Source: JBGPHT01 sp041484525 (GTDB taxonomy: Bacteria > Acidobacteriota > Terriglobia > Bryobacterales > Bryobacteraceae). Taken from it: 64,000 bases of DNA. This document shows positions 43,898 through 53,041 of this stretch, piece by piece (the first letter of the stretch is position 1; every line of letters starts with the position of its first letter). A program made the position numbers and the translations under genes. The stretch is taken from positions 22,275 through 86,274 of the forward strand of contig JBGPHT010000011.1 in the NCBI GenBank assembly GCA_041484525.1, read 5' to 3'. Below the pieces are notes generated by a model. That model worked only from the letters and a program-made list of their open reading frames with translations, searched no databases and had not been told where the DNA came from.

Positions 43898-44497
43898 ATG
43901 GCGAATCCAACGACTGAGCCAGCCGGAGCCCAGGCTCCACAGCCGAAACCGAAGCCGTCCCTGGCGCAAGCAATAAAGGTAATTTTTTCCAAGAGCGAAG
44001 AAACTGAAGACGAAAGCAAGGTAATCCCACGCCGCCGCCGTTTCGTGATGGCGGCCGTGCTGGGCAGCCTGGGCGTGAATCTGTTGATGTTTCTCCGCTT
44101 CTTTTTTCCACGCGCCCTGTACGAGCCGAAGTCGCAATTCAAAATCGGGTATCCGTCCGATTTCGGTTTCGGCGTCGACACCAAGTTCCAGAAGCAATAC
44201 CGCATCTGGGTGGTGCGGAACACCGAAGGCATTTTCGTGATTTCGGCGATCTGCACGCACCTTGGCTGCACGCCGGATTGGAAACCCAGCGAGAACAAGT
44301 TCAAGTGCCCGTGCCACGGCAGCGGCTACGATCCGGAGGGGGTCAACTTCGAAGGTCCCGCGCCGCGCCCCATGGACCGCGCGCACGTCGAGCTCGACCC
44401 CGAAGGCCAGATCCTGGTGGACCTGAGCCATGTCTACAAATGGCCCAAGGGCGAGCCGTCGCAGTTCGGCGACCCGGGCGCCATTCTCCGGGGGTGA
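43898..44497 (+). CDS. Rieske iron-sulfur protein of a bc-type complex
   Basis: The 199-residue protein has an N-terminal membrane helix (FVMAAVLGSLGVNLLMFLRFF, about 50-70) and a soluble Rieske domain with the cluster ligands in CTHLGC (about 129-134) and CPCHGSGY (about 147-154). It carries electrons from quinol on the outer face of the membrane. It is the first gene of the operon with split cytochrome b and an octahaem cytochrome. GGAAGAAG directly precedes ATG 43898. Confidence 0.95.
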   Translation: MANPTTEPAGAQAPQPKPKPSLAQAIKVIFSKSEETEDESKVIPRRRRFVMAAVLGSLGVNLLMFLRFFFPRALYEPKSQFKIGYPSDFGFGVDTKFQKQYRIWVVRNTEGIFVISAICTHLGCTPDWKPSENKFKCPCHGSGYDPEGVNFEGPAPRPMDRAHVELDPEGQILVDLSHVYKWPKGEPSQFGDPGAILRG

Positions 44498-44506
44498 GGT
44501 CTCATC

Positions 44507-45460
44507 ATGGCGGAAACTAACGGACAAGACGGCAAGCCGGCAACCACCGGCGCACCCGGCGGCACGCCTGGAAACGGCAGCGGCAACGGTGACGGCGGCA
44601 AGTTAGCCACGGTGCTCGCCGGCGCCAAAGCCGTCAAGACGCGCGCCACCGAGGAATTGAAAGAGACAATCAAGGCGCCCGAAAAGACCGACGTCTACAA
44701 GTCGATCCTGCGCGTCAAGCACGACGAAACCCCGCGCAGCCGCGCTCTCGGCGTGCTGAGCAACGTCTTCCTGCACCTGCACCCGGCGAAGATCAATCGC
44801 GATGCGGTGGCGTACAACTACACCTGGGGCATGGGCGGCATGACGTTCTATGTCTACATCACGCTGGTGTTCACCGGCACGCTGCTGATGTTCTATTACC
44901 ACCCCTCGAAGGTCATCGCCTTCCGCGACATCCTCTACCTGGAGAACGACGTTCCGTTCGGCAAGCTGCTCCGCAATATGCACCGCTGGGGAGCGCACCT
45001 CATGGTGATCATGGTGGAGCTGCATATGTTCCGCATCTTCCTCACGGGGTCGTACAAGAAGCCGCGCGAATTCAACTGGGTGGTGGGCGTGATCCTGCTG
45101 GTGCTGACCCTGCTCCTCAGCTTCACGGGCTACCTGCTGCCCGACGATCAACTCGGGTTCTGGGCCGTCACGGTGGGAACCAACATGGCGCGTGCGACAC
45201 CGCTGTTGGGCCACGACGGTCCCTTCGGTCCGCAAATGGGAATGACTCCGTTCAACGACGTGCGCTTTGGCCTGCTAGGCGGCTCGATCGTGGATTCGAA
45301 CGCGCTCCTGCGCGCCTACATCTGGCACTGTGTAGCCATCCCGATCATCGCGTCGGCCTTCATGGTCGTGCATTTCTGGCGCGTTCGAAAGGACGGAGGC
45401 ATCTCCGGTCCCGCGCCTGTGATGCTGGAGAGCGAGATTAAGGAGCCTAGGAAAGTTTGA
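44507..45460 (+). CDS. Cytochrome b N-terminal half (cytochrome b6-like)
   Basis: The 317-residue protein has a Gly/Thr-rich N-terminal extension of about 45 residues, then the four-helix b-haem bundle. The haem-binding histidines are expected in MHRWGAHLMVIMVELHMF and in the later WHCVAIPIIASAFMVVHFW. GYLLPDDQLGFWAVTVG is the typical Qo-region segment. It separates electrons at the quinol oxidation site. The Rieske stop is nine bases before this start. The gene is separated from its C-terminal partner by a palindromic element. Confidence 0.94.
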   Translation: MAETNGQDGKPATTGAPGGTPGNGSGNGDGGKLATVLAGAKAVKTRATEELKETIKAPEKTDVYKSILRVKHDETPRSRALGVLSNVFLHLHPAKINRDAVAYNYTWGMGGMTFYVYITLVFTGTLLMFYYHPSKVIAFRDILYLENDVPFGKLLRNMHRWGAHLMVIMVELHMFRIFLTGSYKKPREFNWVVGVILLVLTLLLSFTGYLLPDDQLGFWAVTVGTNMARATPLLGHDGPFGPQMGMTPFNDVRFGLLGGSIVDSNALLRAYIWHCVAIPIIASAFMVVHFWRVRKDGGISGPAPVMLESEIKEPRKV

Positions 45461-45470
45461 GGGCAAGTAC

Positions 45471-45562
45471 TCACCGCCGAGACGCCGAGATCGCCGAGAA
45501 GACACGGAAATCTCTGAGAATTATTTCTTGTGCTCTCGGCGTCCTCGGCGTCTCGGCGGTGA
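45471..45562. repeat. Palindromic intergenic element, copy 2, inside the cytochrome operon
   Basis: Arms TCACCGCCGAGACGCCGAGA (45471-45490, extending to 45500) and CTCGGCGTCTCGGCGGTGA (ending 45562) form a near-perfect inverted repeat of about 29 bp around a 33-base AT-richer centre. The arms match copy 1 (29739-29810). It fills most of the 136-bp gap between the two cytochrome b genes and would fold as a long hairpin in the operon mRNA. Confidence 0.85.
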
Positions 45563-45596
45563 ATGCAGTTTTTCTAGCGATTGAAGGGCACTAATT

Positions 45597-46532
45597 ATGG
45601 ACCTACACCAGCTTTGGACCATCCTCAGCACGCCGGACAACGTTCCCATCGTGCTGCTGCTGTTCGTGGTTCCGTTCTATACGTGGTACGGCATGCGCCA
45701 GGCTTTCGCCAATGACCGGCTGATTGCGCAGCTCGAGGCCAGTCCCGAAATGGCCAAGACGCATCACCGCAAGACCCAGCCCTGGAAACCCGGCTGGGCC
45801 AGGGATGTCCACGTCTGGCCGTACCTGCTTCGCATCGAGTTTCTCGCGGCCATCATCGTCACCGTGATCCTGATGGTGTGGTCCATCACGCTGAATGCGC
45901 CGCTCGAAGAGCCGTCGAATCCGACCCTCACCATGAACCCGTCGAAGGCGCCGTGGTACTTCCTCGGGCTCCAGGAAATGCTCGTCTACTTCGACCCGTG
46001 GATGGCGGGCGTGATCATGCCCTCGCTCATCATCGTGGGACTGATCGTCATTCCTTACATCGATACCAATCCGCTCGGCAACGGCTATTACACGTACAAG
46101 CAGCGCAAGTTTTCCATTTTGACATTCATCTTCGGGTTCATCGTCCTGTGGGTGTCGATGATCGTGATCGGCACGCTGATCCGCGGGCCTGGCTGGATGT
46201 GGTTCTGGCCGGGCACTACGTGGGACCACAACCGCCTGATCTTCGAGGTGAACCGCGATCTGCCCGATATCTTCGGCCTCCATACGCGCGTACCCAAGAT
46301 CATTTTCGGGGCGATCGTGGTCGGAGCCTACTCGGTGATCGCAGCTATACTCATGCACAAGCTGATCACGCGGACGGCGTTCAACCGGAAGATTTACGCG
46401 CGTATGAGCGTCCTGCAATACACGGTCATGCAGGTGTTCCTCGTCATCATGCTGTCGCTGCCGGTGAAGATTCTGGCGCGGCTGTTGTTCCGCATTAAAT
46501 ACGTTTGGGTGACTCCCTGGTTTAATATATGA
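45597..46532 (+). CDS. Cytochrome b C-terminal half (subunit IV-like, extended)
   Basis: The 311-residue protein corresponds to the C-terminal part of cytochrome b. APWYFLGLQEMLVYFDP (about 120-136) is the PEWY-type Qo motif in the variant form seen in non-mitochondrial complexes. It is much longer than plant or cyanobacterial subunit IV (about 160), with extra membrane helices at both ends; the tail (SVLQYTVMQVFLVIMLSLPVKILARLL) adds one. It overlaps the cytochrome c gene by four bases (ATGA), so the two products are made together. Confidence 0.9.
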   Translation: MDLHQLWTILSTPDNVPIVLLLFVVPFYTWYGMRQAFANDRLIAQLEASPEMAKTHHRKTQPWKPGWARDVHVWPYLLRIEFLAAIIVTVILMVWSITLNAPLEEPSNPTLTMNPSKAPWYFLGLQEMLVYFDPWMAGVIMPSLIIVGLIVIPYIDTNPLGNGYYTYKQRKFSILTFIFGFIVLWVSMIVIGTLIRGPGWMWFWPGTTWDHNRLIFEVNRDLPDIFGLHTRVPKIIFGAIVVGAYSVIAAILMHKLITRTAFNRKIYARMSVLQYTVMQVFLVIMLSLPVKILARLLFRIKYVWVTPWFNI

Positions 46533-49500
46533 GCGACCAAGACAAGGACCCGGTAGTACATTCGTCGCTGAGCAAACAACTGTTCATCTGGTCGGCGCTG
46601 CTTCTCCTTTCCCTCGTATGGGGCCTGTGGGACGAGATGTACGGCATCCGTCCGTGGAAGAGCTACCAGGCGCGTTTCGAGAAGGAGTACGCGAAGTTTC
46701 TGGCCAGTGCTAAGGCGCCCGAAGCCGACGTCGAGAAGCGGATCAAGTCGGAGCCGGGGTATCTGAAACTGGATCGCGACATGCAGGCGGCCGAGCAAGC
46801 CGCGATGCCGCGCGCTTCGGCCATCGACAAAGAAGTCAACCAGGATCTGGTGCCGAAGATTCTAGCGCTGAACGATCCTTTCCAGGAAGTCCGCAGCCAC
46901 GTCGGGGCACTGACGTACGAGATCGAAGTAACTCACAGCGACAGCAGCAAGGATTCGTTGCGCAAGCAGATCGAGGTGCTGAAGGGCGAGGCGCACACCG
47001 TCCAGCTCCCCGGCGAAGAGGCGAAGCCGCGCAAGTTCCAGGACATGGCCGACGAGTTGCAGGCCATGAAGGACCACAAAGCGAAGCTGCTCCAGGAGCG
47101 CGTCGAGGTCATGAAGCAGGCGACCGAGCTGCGTGCATCGCGCGACAAGTACCTCGCCGACCGCATCGCCGGAGCCAGCACCGATACGCTTGCCGCCGTC
47201 CAGAATTCGCTCGACAAGTTCGATATCCGTATCCGGCAGATCCATATTAAGGACGTCGACCTGGTGGACCGGTGCGAGTCCTGCCATCTGGGCACGCGCG
47301 AGCCGGTGAGACTCACGTCCGCGGCCATGGGCGGCCAGGCTGTTTTCGCCAGCCACCCGGAGAGCGCCAAGGAGCTGCTCAAGATCCACGACCCCGATCG
47401 ATTCGGCTGCACGCCCTGTCACGGCGGCAACGGCGTGGCGGTTTCGAGCGTCGACCACGCGCACGGCCAGAACAAGTTCTGGCTGTGGCCGATGCACAGC
47501 AAGGAGAATACCGAGGCCGGCTGCCAGCAGTGCCACGTGCGTGAAGTCGTCACCGAAGGGGCGAACGTTCTTAACGAAGGCCGCTACACTTTCACGCGCG
47601 GCTGCGTGGGCTGTCATCGCTACGAAGGCTTCGACCGCGACGGCGACGAAATCTCGACGGTCGGCCAGCAGATCCGCCAGTTCGAGCAGCAGAAGGCCGA
47701 GTGGAAGCGCGAGATCGGCTTCAGCCTGGACAAGGCCAACAGCCCGCGCACCAGCGACACCGAAGCCAAGCGGCTTTTCGCGCTTGCCGACGACCTGAAG
47801 GTGCGGACTACCGGCCTCGACGCCAAGCTGGAGCAGTACGACATCCGCTCGCGCGAGCTGGTCCGCGAAGTGAAGAAGGTCGGGCCCAGCCTCAAGGAAG
47901 TTCGCATGAAGCTGCGGAAAGAGTGGGTGCCGGTCTGGCTGAAAGATCCGCACGCCTGGCGTCAGAACGCCAAGATGCCCACCTTCCGCCTGCAGGACGA
48001 GGAGATCAAGAACATCGCCGCGTTCATTTGGCAGGCGGGCGTTCCGGGCCAGTTGCCGCAGCAGAAGCCGGGCGATGCCGAGAAGGGGAAGGAAGCGTTC
48101 GAGACCCGCGGCTGCATGGCCTGCCACTCGATGGGTGAAGGCGCCGCCACGCAGGGTGGAACTTTCGCCGCCAACCTGACGCGCGAAGGGGAGAAGACCA
48201 ACCTCGACTATCTGGTGCGTTGGGTTCACAATCCGCGCCAGCGCACGCTGCCCTATTGCTCGTTCGAAAAGAAAGACCTCACGGCCGAAGACTACAAGCG
48301 GCACAACCTGCCGTTCGTCTTCGATCTGGAACACACCAAGTGCCCGAACGACGGCCATGAGCTTCAGGTCCAACAGATGACGCCGATGCCGAGTCTGCGG
48401 CTGACCGAGGACGAAGCGCGCGACATCGCCACCTACCTGATGACGCGTAAACGGGACAACGCCTCCTACGCCAACGCCGATTTCATGGACGACCCTGCCC
48501 GCAAGGACAAGGGCTTTGCCGCCGTCCGCAACTACGGCTGCGCGGGATGCCATGAGATCGCCGGTCTCGAAGAGGAGCAGCGCATCGGCACCGAGCTGAC
48601 CAAGGAAGGCTCGAAGCCGATCGAGCGCCTCGACTTCGCGCTGCTCGGCCACGACGCCGAACACGACGAATGGTACACCCACAAGGGCTTCTTCGATCAC
48701 AAGCTGGCCGACCCCGCCGTTTTCGACAAGGGCAAGGAAAAGGCCCCGCAGGATCGGTTGAAGATGCCGAACTTCAATCTCTCGAAAGAGCAGATCGACG
48801 CGGTTTCCACGCTGCTCCAGGGCTCGGTCGATCCCGTGCTGCCGTCGCGCTATGCCTTTGCGCCGGCGGACCAGCGGCAGGACATCGTGGAAGGCTGGTG
48901 GGTCATCCGCAAGTACAATTGCATGGGCTGCCACAAGGTGCACGTCGGGCAGTCCACGACGTTCGATACTTTGACGCGCTACCAGGATCCCGACTGGAAA
49001 GACCAGAAACCGCCCACGCTGATCGGCGAAGGCGCACGCGTCAATCCCGATTGGCTGCGGCGCTTCCTCACCAATCCGGCGCTCAGCGACACCGACACGA
49101 ATCGCGATTCCGTCCGCCAGTATCTGAAGGCACGAATGCCAACGTTCAGTTTCTCGGATGGCGAAGTGCGCAAGCTGGTGCGATTCTTTGAAGCGCTCTC
49201 GGCGCAGTCGCAGCCCTATATCGCGCAGCAACTCGAGCCGCTCTCCGACCAGGAGCGCACCATGGCGCGGCAGCTCTTCACCAGTGAAGGCGCGCCCTGC
49301 CTGAAGTGCCACATGACGGGCGATGCGAAGCACGATGCCAAAGCCACGGCCCCCAGTTTTCTGGTGGCACGGGACCGCCTGAAGCCCGGCTGGACCAAGC
49401 GCTGGATGCTCGACCCCGCCATGATGGCGCCCGGTACTGCCATGCCGTCGGGCCTTTTCCGCCACGACGACGCCCGCTACGTGTTCGCCGGTCCGACGCC

Positions 49501-49618
49501 GGCCAGCTTCAACGGATACCCGAAGGACCACGCGGAACTCCTGGTACGCTATATGTTCCAGTTCACTCCCGAGGAATTGAACCGGCTGCGCGCCAGCGGT
49601 GCGGGCGCGGGAAAATAA
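46529..49618 (+). CDS. Membrane-anchored octahaem c-type cytochrome
   Basis: The 1029-residue protein has one N-terminal membrane helix (LFIWSALLLLSLVWGLW, about 12-28) and a long helical, coiled-coil-like region (about 45-235). Eight CxxCH haem sites start near residues 249, 294, 332, 359, 529, 671, 798 and 924. The first four are clustered as in multihaem proteins; the last four are spaced 120-170 apart like fused monohaem class I domains. Position after the Rieske/cytochrome b genes suggests it replaces cytochrome c1/f as electron exit from the complex. Methionine or histidine sixth ligands cannot be assigned from sequence alone. Confidence 0.9.
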   Translation: MSDQDKDPVVHSSLSKQLFIWSALLLLSLVWGLWDEMYGIRPWKSYQARFEKEYAKFLASAKAPEADVEKRIKSEPGYLKLDRDMQAAEQAAMPRASAIDKEVNQDLVPKILALNDPFQEVRSHVGALTYEIEVTHSDSSKDSLRKQIEVLKGEAHTVQLPGEEAKPRKFQDMADELQAMKDHKAKLLQERVEVMKQATELRASRDKYLADRIAGASTDTLAAVQNSLDKFDIRIRQIHIKDVDLVDRCESCHLGTREPVRLTSAAMGGQAVFASHPESAKELLKIHDPDRFGCTPCHGGNGVAVSSVDHAHGQNKFWLWPMHSKENTEAGCQQCHVREVVTEGANVLNEGRYTFTRGCVGCHRYEGFDRDGDEISTVGQQIRQFEQQKAEWKREIGFSLDKANSPRTSDTEAKRLFALADDLKVRTTGLDAKLEQYDIRSRELVREVKKVGPSLKEVRMKLRKEWVPVWLKDPHAWRQNAKMPTFRLQDEEIKNIAAFIWQAGVPGQLPQQKPGDAEKGKEAFETRGCMACHSMGEGAATQGGTFAANLTREGEKTNLDYLVRWVHNPRQRTLPYCSFEKKDLTAEDYKRHNLPFVFDLEHTKCPNDGHELQVQQMTPMPSLRLTEDEARDIATYLMTRKRDNASYANADFMDDPARKDKGFAAVRNYGCAGCHEIAGLEEEQRIGTELTKEGSKPIERLDFALLGHDAEHDEWYTHKGFFDHKLADPAVFDKGKEKAPQDRLKMPNFNLSKEQIDAVSTLLQGSVDPVLPSRYAFAPADQRQDIVEGWWVIRKYNCMGCHKVHVGQSTTFDTLTRYQDPDWKDQKPPTLIGEGARVNPDWLRRFLTNPALSDTDTNRDSVRQYLKARMPTFSFSDGEVRKLVRFFEALSAQSQPYIAQQLEPLSDQERTMARQLFTSEGAPCLKCHMTGDAKHDAKATAPSFLVARDRLKPGWTKRWMLDPAMMAPGTAMPSGLFRHDDARYVFAGPTPASFNGYPKDHAELLVRYMFQFTPEELNRLRASGAGAGK

Positions 49619-49656
49619 TTTTGTCGATCAGTCTAAGTTAAGGAGGCTCTCAAAGC

Positions 49657-50445
49657 ATGAAGAAGATTTGGATCGGCGTTGGCCTGGCATGTGTGCTGAC
49701 CTTCGCAGGTTGCGGCGGAAGCGAGACGAAGACCGAGACCAAGGCGCCCGAAAGCGCCGCGGCTCCGGCGGGTGGCGGCGGTAGTACGGCTCCCGACGAG
49801 GCCAATGGCGGCACCATTACCGGCAAGGTCGCCTTCGACGGCACCGCGCCCAAGATGGCAACCATCGATATGTCGGCGAACCCGGTGTGCATGCGTGCGC
49901 ATGCTTCGGGCGCGCAGAAATCCGAAGAGGTCGCGGTCAACGCCAACGGCACGTTGAAGAACGTGTTCGTCTGGGTGAAATCCGGTGTGCCCGATAAACA
50001 GTGGCAGGTCCCGACCAACCCCGTGGCGCTCGATCAAAGCGGTTGCATGTACAAACCCCATGTTCTGGCCGTGATGGCGGGGCAGAACATCGCGGTCAAG
50101 AATAGCGACCCGACCAATCACAATATCCACCCGCTGCCGCAAACCAATCAGGAGTGGAACGAGTCGCAGCCCTCCGGCAGTGAAGACAAGCTGAAGAGCT
50201 TCGCGCGCCAGGAGATCATGATCCCGGTGAAGTGCAACATCCACCCGTGGATGCGTTCTTACATCAACGTGGTGTCGCACCCGTTCTTCGCCGTGACGGG
50301 CGACGACGGAACGTTTACAATAAAAGGTCTGCCCCCCGGGACCTATACCGTCGAGATCAAGCACGAGAAATACGGCGCGCAGGAGCAACAGGTCACAGTC
50401 GGCGCGAAGGAAAGCAAGACGGCCGATTTCTCGATCAAGGGGTAA
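49657..50445 (+). CDS. Lipoprotein with cupredoxin-like copper site
   Basis: The 262-residue protein has a lipoprotein signal (lipobox LTFAGC, Cys19), a Thr/Ala/Gly-rich linker, and a beta-sandwich domain. The motif set NHNIH (154-158) and CNIHPWM (193-199: Cys193, His196, Met199) is that of a type 1 blue-copper site. A C-terminal regulatory-like strand block (TFTIKGLPPGTYTVEIK) follows. It follows the octahaem cytochrome by 38 bp, with AAGGAGG as ribosome site, so an electron-shuttle role between complex and oxidase is likely but unproven. Similar proteins are annotated as methylamine-utilisation or carboxypeptidase-regulatory-like. Confidence 0.82.
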   Translation: MKKIWIGVGLACVLTFAGCGGSETKTETKAPESAAAPAGGGGSTAPDEANGGTITGKVAFDGTAPKMATIDMSANPVCMRAHASGAQKSEEVAVNANGTLKNVFVWVKSGVPDKQWQVPTNPVALDQSGCMYKPHVLAVMAGQNIAVKNSDPTNHNIHPLPQTNQEWNESQPSGSEDKLKSFARQEIMIPVKCNIHPWMRSYINVVSHPFFAVTGDDGTFTIKGLPPGTYTVEIKHEKYGAQEQQVTVGAKESKTADFSIKG

Positions 50446-50524
50446 GTGGATAAACAAAGGCGTGATTGTAGATCGATGCCGCCCCACGGTGGCGGCATCG
50501 GTTTGGTTTCGCGGTAGCCGCCGG

Positions 50525-51403
50525 ATGCGCGATTACATTGAATTGACCAAACCGCGAATCACCTGGCTCATCCTCATGAGCACGGGCATCGGCTATTTCT
50601 TCGGCCTTCCTGCCGCCGCGAACTGGTGGCAATTCCTGCGGAACATCGATCTCCTGCTGTTGTTGCACACGGTCCTCGGCACCGGGTTGATCGCCTCCGG
50701 CACCGCCGCGCTCAACCAATGGTACGAACGCGAAGCCGACCGTCACATGCGGCGTACCTCGGACCGCCCGCTGCCCTCCGGCCGCCTTTCTGCGCGCCGC
50801 GCGCTGGCTTTCGGTATCGCTCTTTCGGCCGCTGGTTTCTTCGATCTGTGGCTTGCCGTGAATCCGCTGTCCGCCTCGATCGGCGTCTTCACTCTTGCCA
50901 GCTACCTGTTTCTCTACACCCCGTTGAAGCAGCGGACGTGGTGGTCGACCACAATCGGCGCGGTCCCGGGTGCGATGCCGCCTATGATCGGCTTCGCCGC
51001 CGCCGCCGGCACGCTAACCCGCGAATCGTGGGTGCTGTTCGCAATCTTATTTCTGTGGCAGTTCCCGCACTTCTATTCCATCGCCTGGATGTACAAGGAC
51101 GACTACGCGCGCGCCGGCATCCGCATGCTGCCCGTGGTCGAACCCGATTGCCGCTCCACCGCCCGCCAGATCGTGCTCTACGGCATCGCGCTCATCCCCG
51201 TCAGTCTGGTCCCGAGCGCCCTCGGCATGTCGGGCCGCGTCTATCTGGTCGGAGCTTTGCTACTCGGCCTGTGGTTCCTCTATTCGGGCGTACGGGTGGC
51301 GATCGAACGCTCTATCGCTCGCGCGCGAAGTGTGCTGGTGACGTCCGTGTTGTACCTGCCGCTCATCTACGGGCTTATGCTCTTAGATAGGCCTGGTTTG
51401 TGA
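50525..51403 (+). CDS. ctaB: Protohaem IX farnesyltransferase (haem O synthase)
   Basis: ATG 50525 gives 292 residues beginning YIELTKPRITWLILMSTG, the normal CtaB start; a longer in-frame start at 50462 lacks a good ribosome site. The prenyl-diphosphate motif is NQWYEREADRHMRRTSDRPLPSG, with Glu where the first Asp is usual in many homologues. A second loop YSIAWMYKDDYARAG supplies further acidic residues. About nine membrane helices are predicted. CtaB makes haem O for haem-copper oxidases; no oxidase subunit is in view. It overlaps the next gene (GTGA). Confidence 0.94.
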   Translation: MRDYIELTKPRITWLILMSTGIGYFFGLPAAANWWQFLRNIDLLLLLHTVLGTGLIASGTAALNQWYEREADRHMRRTSDRPLPSGRLSARRALAFGIALSAAGFFDLWLAVNPLSASIGVFTLASYLFLYTPLKQRTWWSTTIGAVPGAMPPMIGFAAAAGTLTRESWVLFAILFLWQFPHFYSIAWMYKDDYARAGIRMLPVVEPDCRSTARQIVLYGIALIPVSLVPSALGMSGRVYLVGALLLGLWFLYSGVRVAIERSIARARSVLVTSVLYLPLIYGLMLLDRPGL

Positions 51404-52308
51404 TCCAAGTTCAGAACCTCACCCACCGGTACGGCGATCGCGTGGCGCTTGCGAACGTCAACTTCGAAGTGAAGAAGGGCGAGATTTTCGGACTACTGGG
51501 GCCGAACGGCGGCGGCAAGTCCACCTTGTTCCGCATTCTCTCCACCATGATGGTCCCTACCGAGGGCCGCACCATGATCGCCGGTTACGACGTGACGCAG
51601 AACCCCGCCGAGGTGCGCCGCCACGTGGGCGTCGTCTTCCAGACGCAGAGCCTGGATAAGGCCCTCACCGTTGAAGAGAACCTCCGCAGCCAGGGCCACT
51701 TGCACGGCCTCAGCGGCGCCACCCTGCGCGAGCGGATGGCGCGCGCCATGGAGCGCCTCGGTATCGCTGACCGCCGCAAGGATCTCGTCGAAACACTCTC
51801 GGGCGGCCTGCGCCGCCGCGTCGAGATCGCCAAGGCACTGCTGCATCGCCCCCAGGTTCTCCTCATGGACGAAGCTTCGACGGGCCTCGACCCGGCCGCG
51901 CGCCGCGATCTCTCGCGCCACGTCGAAGACCTGCGCGACCACGAGGGCGTCACGATTCTGCTCACCACTCATATCCTCGAAGAAGCCGACCGCTGCGACC
52001 GGCTGGCACTTCTCCACCAGGGCAAGATCGTAGCGCACGGCAGTCCCGGCGAGCTGCGCTCCCGCATCGGCGGCGACGTGGTGGTGCTCGAAACCGGCGA
52101 CACGCAATCGCTCGCGGGCCGTATCGAGCAGCGCTTTCACGTTCAACCCAATGTCGTGGACGGCCACCTGCGCGTCGAGATCCCCAACGGTCACCGGTTC
52201 ATCACCGAGGTCGTCGAGGCGTTTCCAGGTTCGATCGAATCCGTCGGTCTGCACAAGCCGACGCTCGAAGATGTCTTCGTACGCGAGACGGGAGCGTCCA
52301 TTGAGTAG
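51400..52308 (+). CDS. ABC transporter ATP-binding protein
   Basis: The 302-residue ATPase starts at GTG 51400, overlapping the ctaB stop. Walker A is GPNGGGKST (about 33-41), the signature is LSGGLRRRVEIAKALL, and Walker B is VLLMDEASTGLDP, with a switch histidine in LLTTHILEEADRC. The C-terminal extension is typical of DrrA/CcmA-type ABC-2 exporters. It overlaps the permease gene by eight bases. Location between ctaB and sco suggests a role in oxidase or haem/copper maturation, an inference from context. Confidence 0.94.
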   Translation: MIQVQNLTHRYGDRVALANVNFEVKKGEIFGLLGPNGGGKSTLFRILSTMMVPTEGRTMIAGYDVTQNPAEVRRHVGVVFQTQSLDKALTVEENLRSQGHLHGLSGATLRERMARAMERLGIADRRKDLVETLSGGLRRRVEIAKALLHRPQVLLMDEASTGLDPAARRDLSRHVEDLRDHEGVTILLTTHILEEADRCDRLALLHQGKIVAHGSPGELRSRIGGDVVVLETGDTQSLAGRIEQRFHVQPNVVDGHLRVEIPNGHRFITEVVEAFPGSIESVGLHKPTLEDVFVRETGASIE

Positions 52309-53041
52309 CTTCTTTCTACCCGCCGCGACCCTCTGGCAGCGCGAGCTGATCCGTTTTTGGCGCCAAAAGAGCCGCGTGATGGGCGTGGTCGCATCGCCGC
52401 TGGTCTTCTGGCTGCTGATCGGCTACGGCTCGAACGACCTGGCGCGCTTCTACGCCGGCTCGCTCGTGCTGACCGTGATGTTTTCCGCCATCTTCTCCAC
52501 GATATCGATCATCGAAGACCGCCGCGAAGGCTTCCTGCTTTCGATGCTGGTATCGCCCGCGCCCCGCACCAGCCTGGTGCTGGGCAAGATTCTGGGCGCC
52601 GCCACTCTGGCCTGGATCCAGGGCCTGATCTTCCTCGCGTTCGCACCTTTGGCCGGCGTTTCCATCGGCCTTCTCGACATCCTGCCCGTCGCGGGGGCCA
52701 TTTTTCTGATTTCCTTCACACTCACCGGCCTCGGTTTTGTCATCGCCTGGAAGATGAATTCGACCTCCGGATTTCACGCCATCATGAACCTGCTGCTGGT
52801 CCCGATGTGGATGGTGTCGGGCTCGCTGTTCCCCATGGCGACCGCCCACGGCTGGGTGAAGGCGATCATGTGGATCAACCCGCTGACCTATTCCATCGCG
52901 CTCCTGACCCACGTCCTGCGCCTGCCGAATGCCTTCCCCGGAGCACTCGAAAGTCTAATCGTCACCGCCGCCTTCGGCCTCGTCCTGCTGTTGGCCAGCG
53001 GCGTCATGGCCGGCCAGAAGGCCACTCGCAGCGCCGCATGA
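52301..53041 (+). CDS. ABC-2 type transporter permease
   Basis: TTG 52301 gives 246 residues (MSSFFLPAATLWQRELIRFW). The long upstream extension of the frame lies within the ATPase gene and is rejected. Six hydrophobic segments are visible, with the ABC-2 hallmark FSTISIIEDRREGFLLSMLVSPAPR and the region NLLLVPMWMVSGSLFP. It pairs with the preceding ATPase. Its stop overlaps the Sco gene (ATGA). The exported substrate is unknown. Confidence 0.92.
   Translation: MSSFFLPAATLWQRELIRFWRQKSRVMGVVASPLVFWLLIGYGSNDLARFYAGSLVLTVMFSAIFSTISIIEDRREGFLLSMLVSPAPRTSLVLGKILGAATLAWIQGLIFLAFAPLAGVSIGLLDILPVAGAIFLISFTLTGLGFVIAWKMNSTSGFHAIMNLLLVPMWMVSGSLFPMATAHGWVKAIMWINPLTYSIALLTHVLRLPNAFPGALESLIVTAAFGLVLLLASGVMAGQKATRSAA

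Noticed and set aside
46862..49531. 889-codon open frame antisense to the octahaem cytochrome
   Set aside because: The plus strand carries eight CxxCH motifs in one frame; the antisense product has no recognisable domain.
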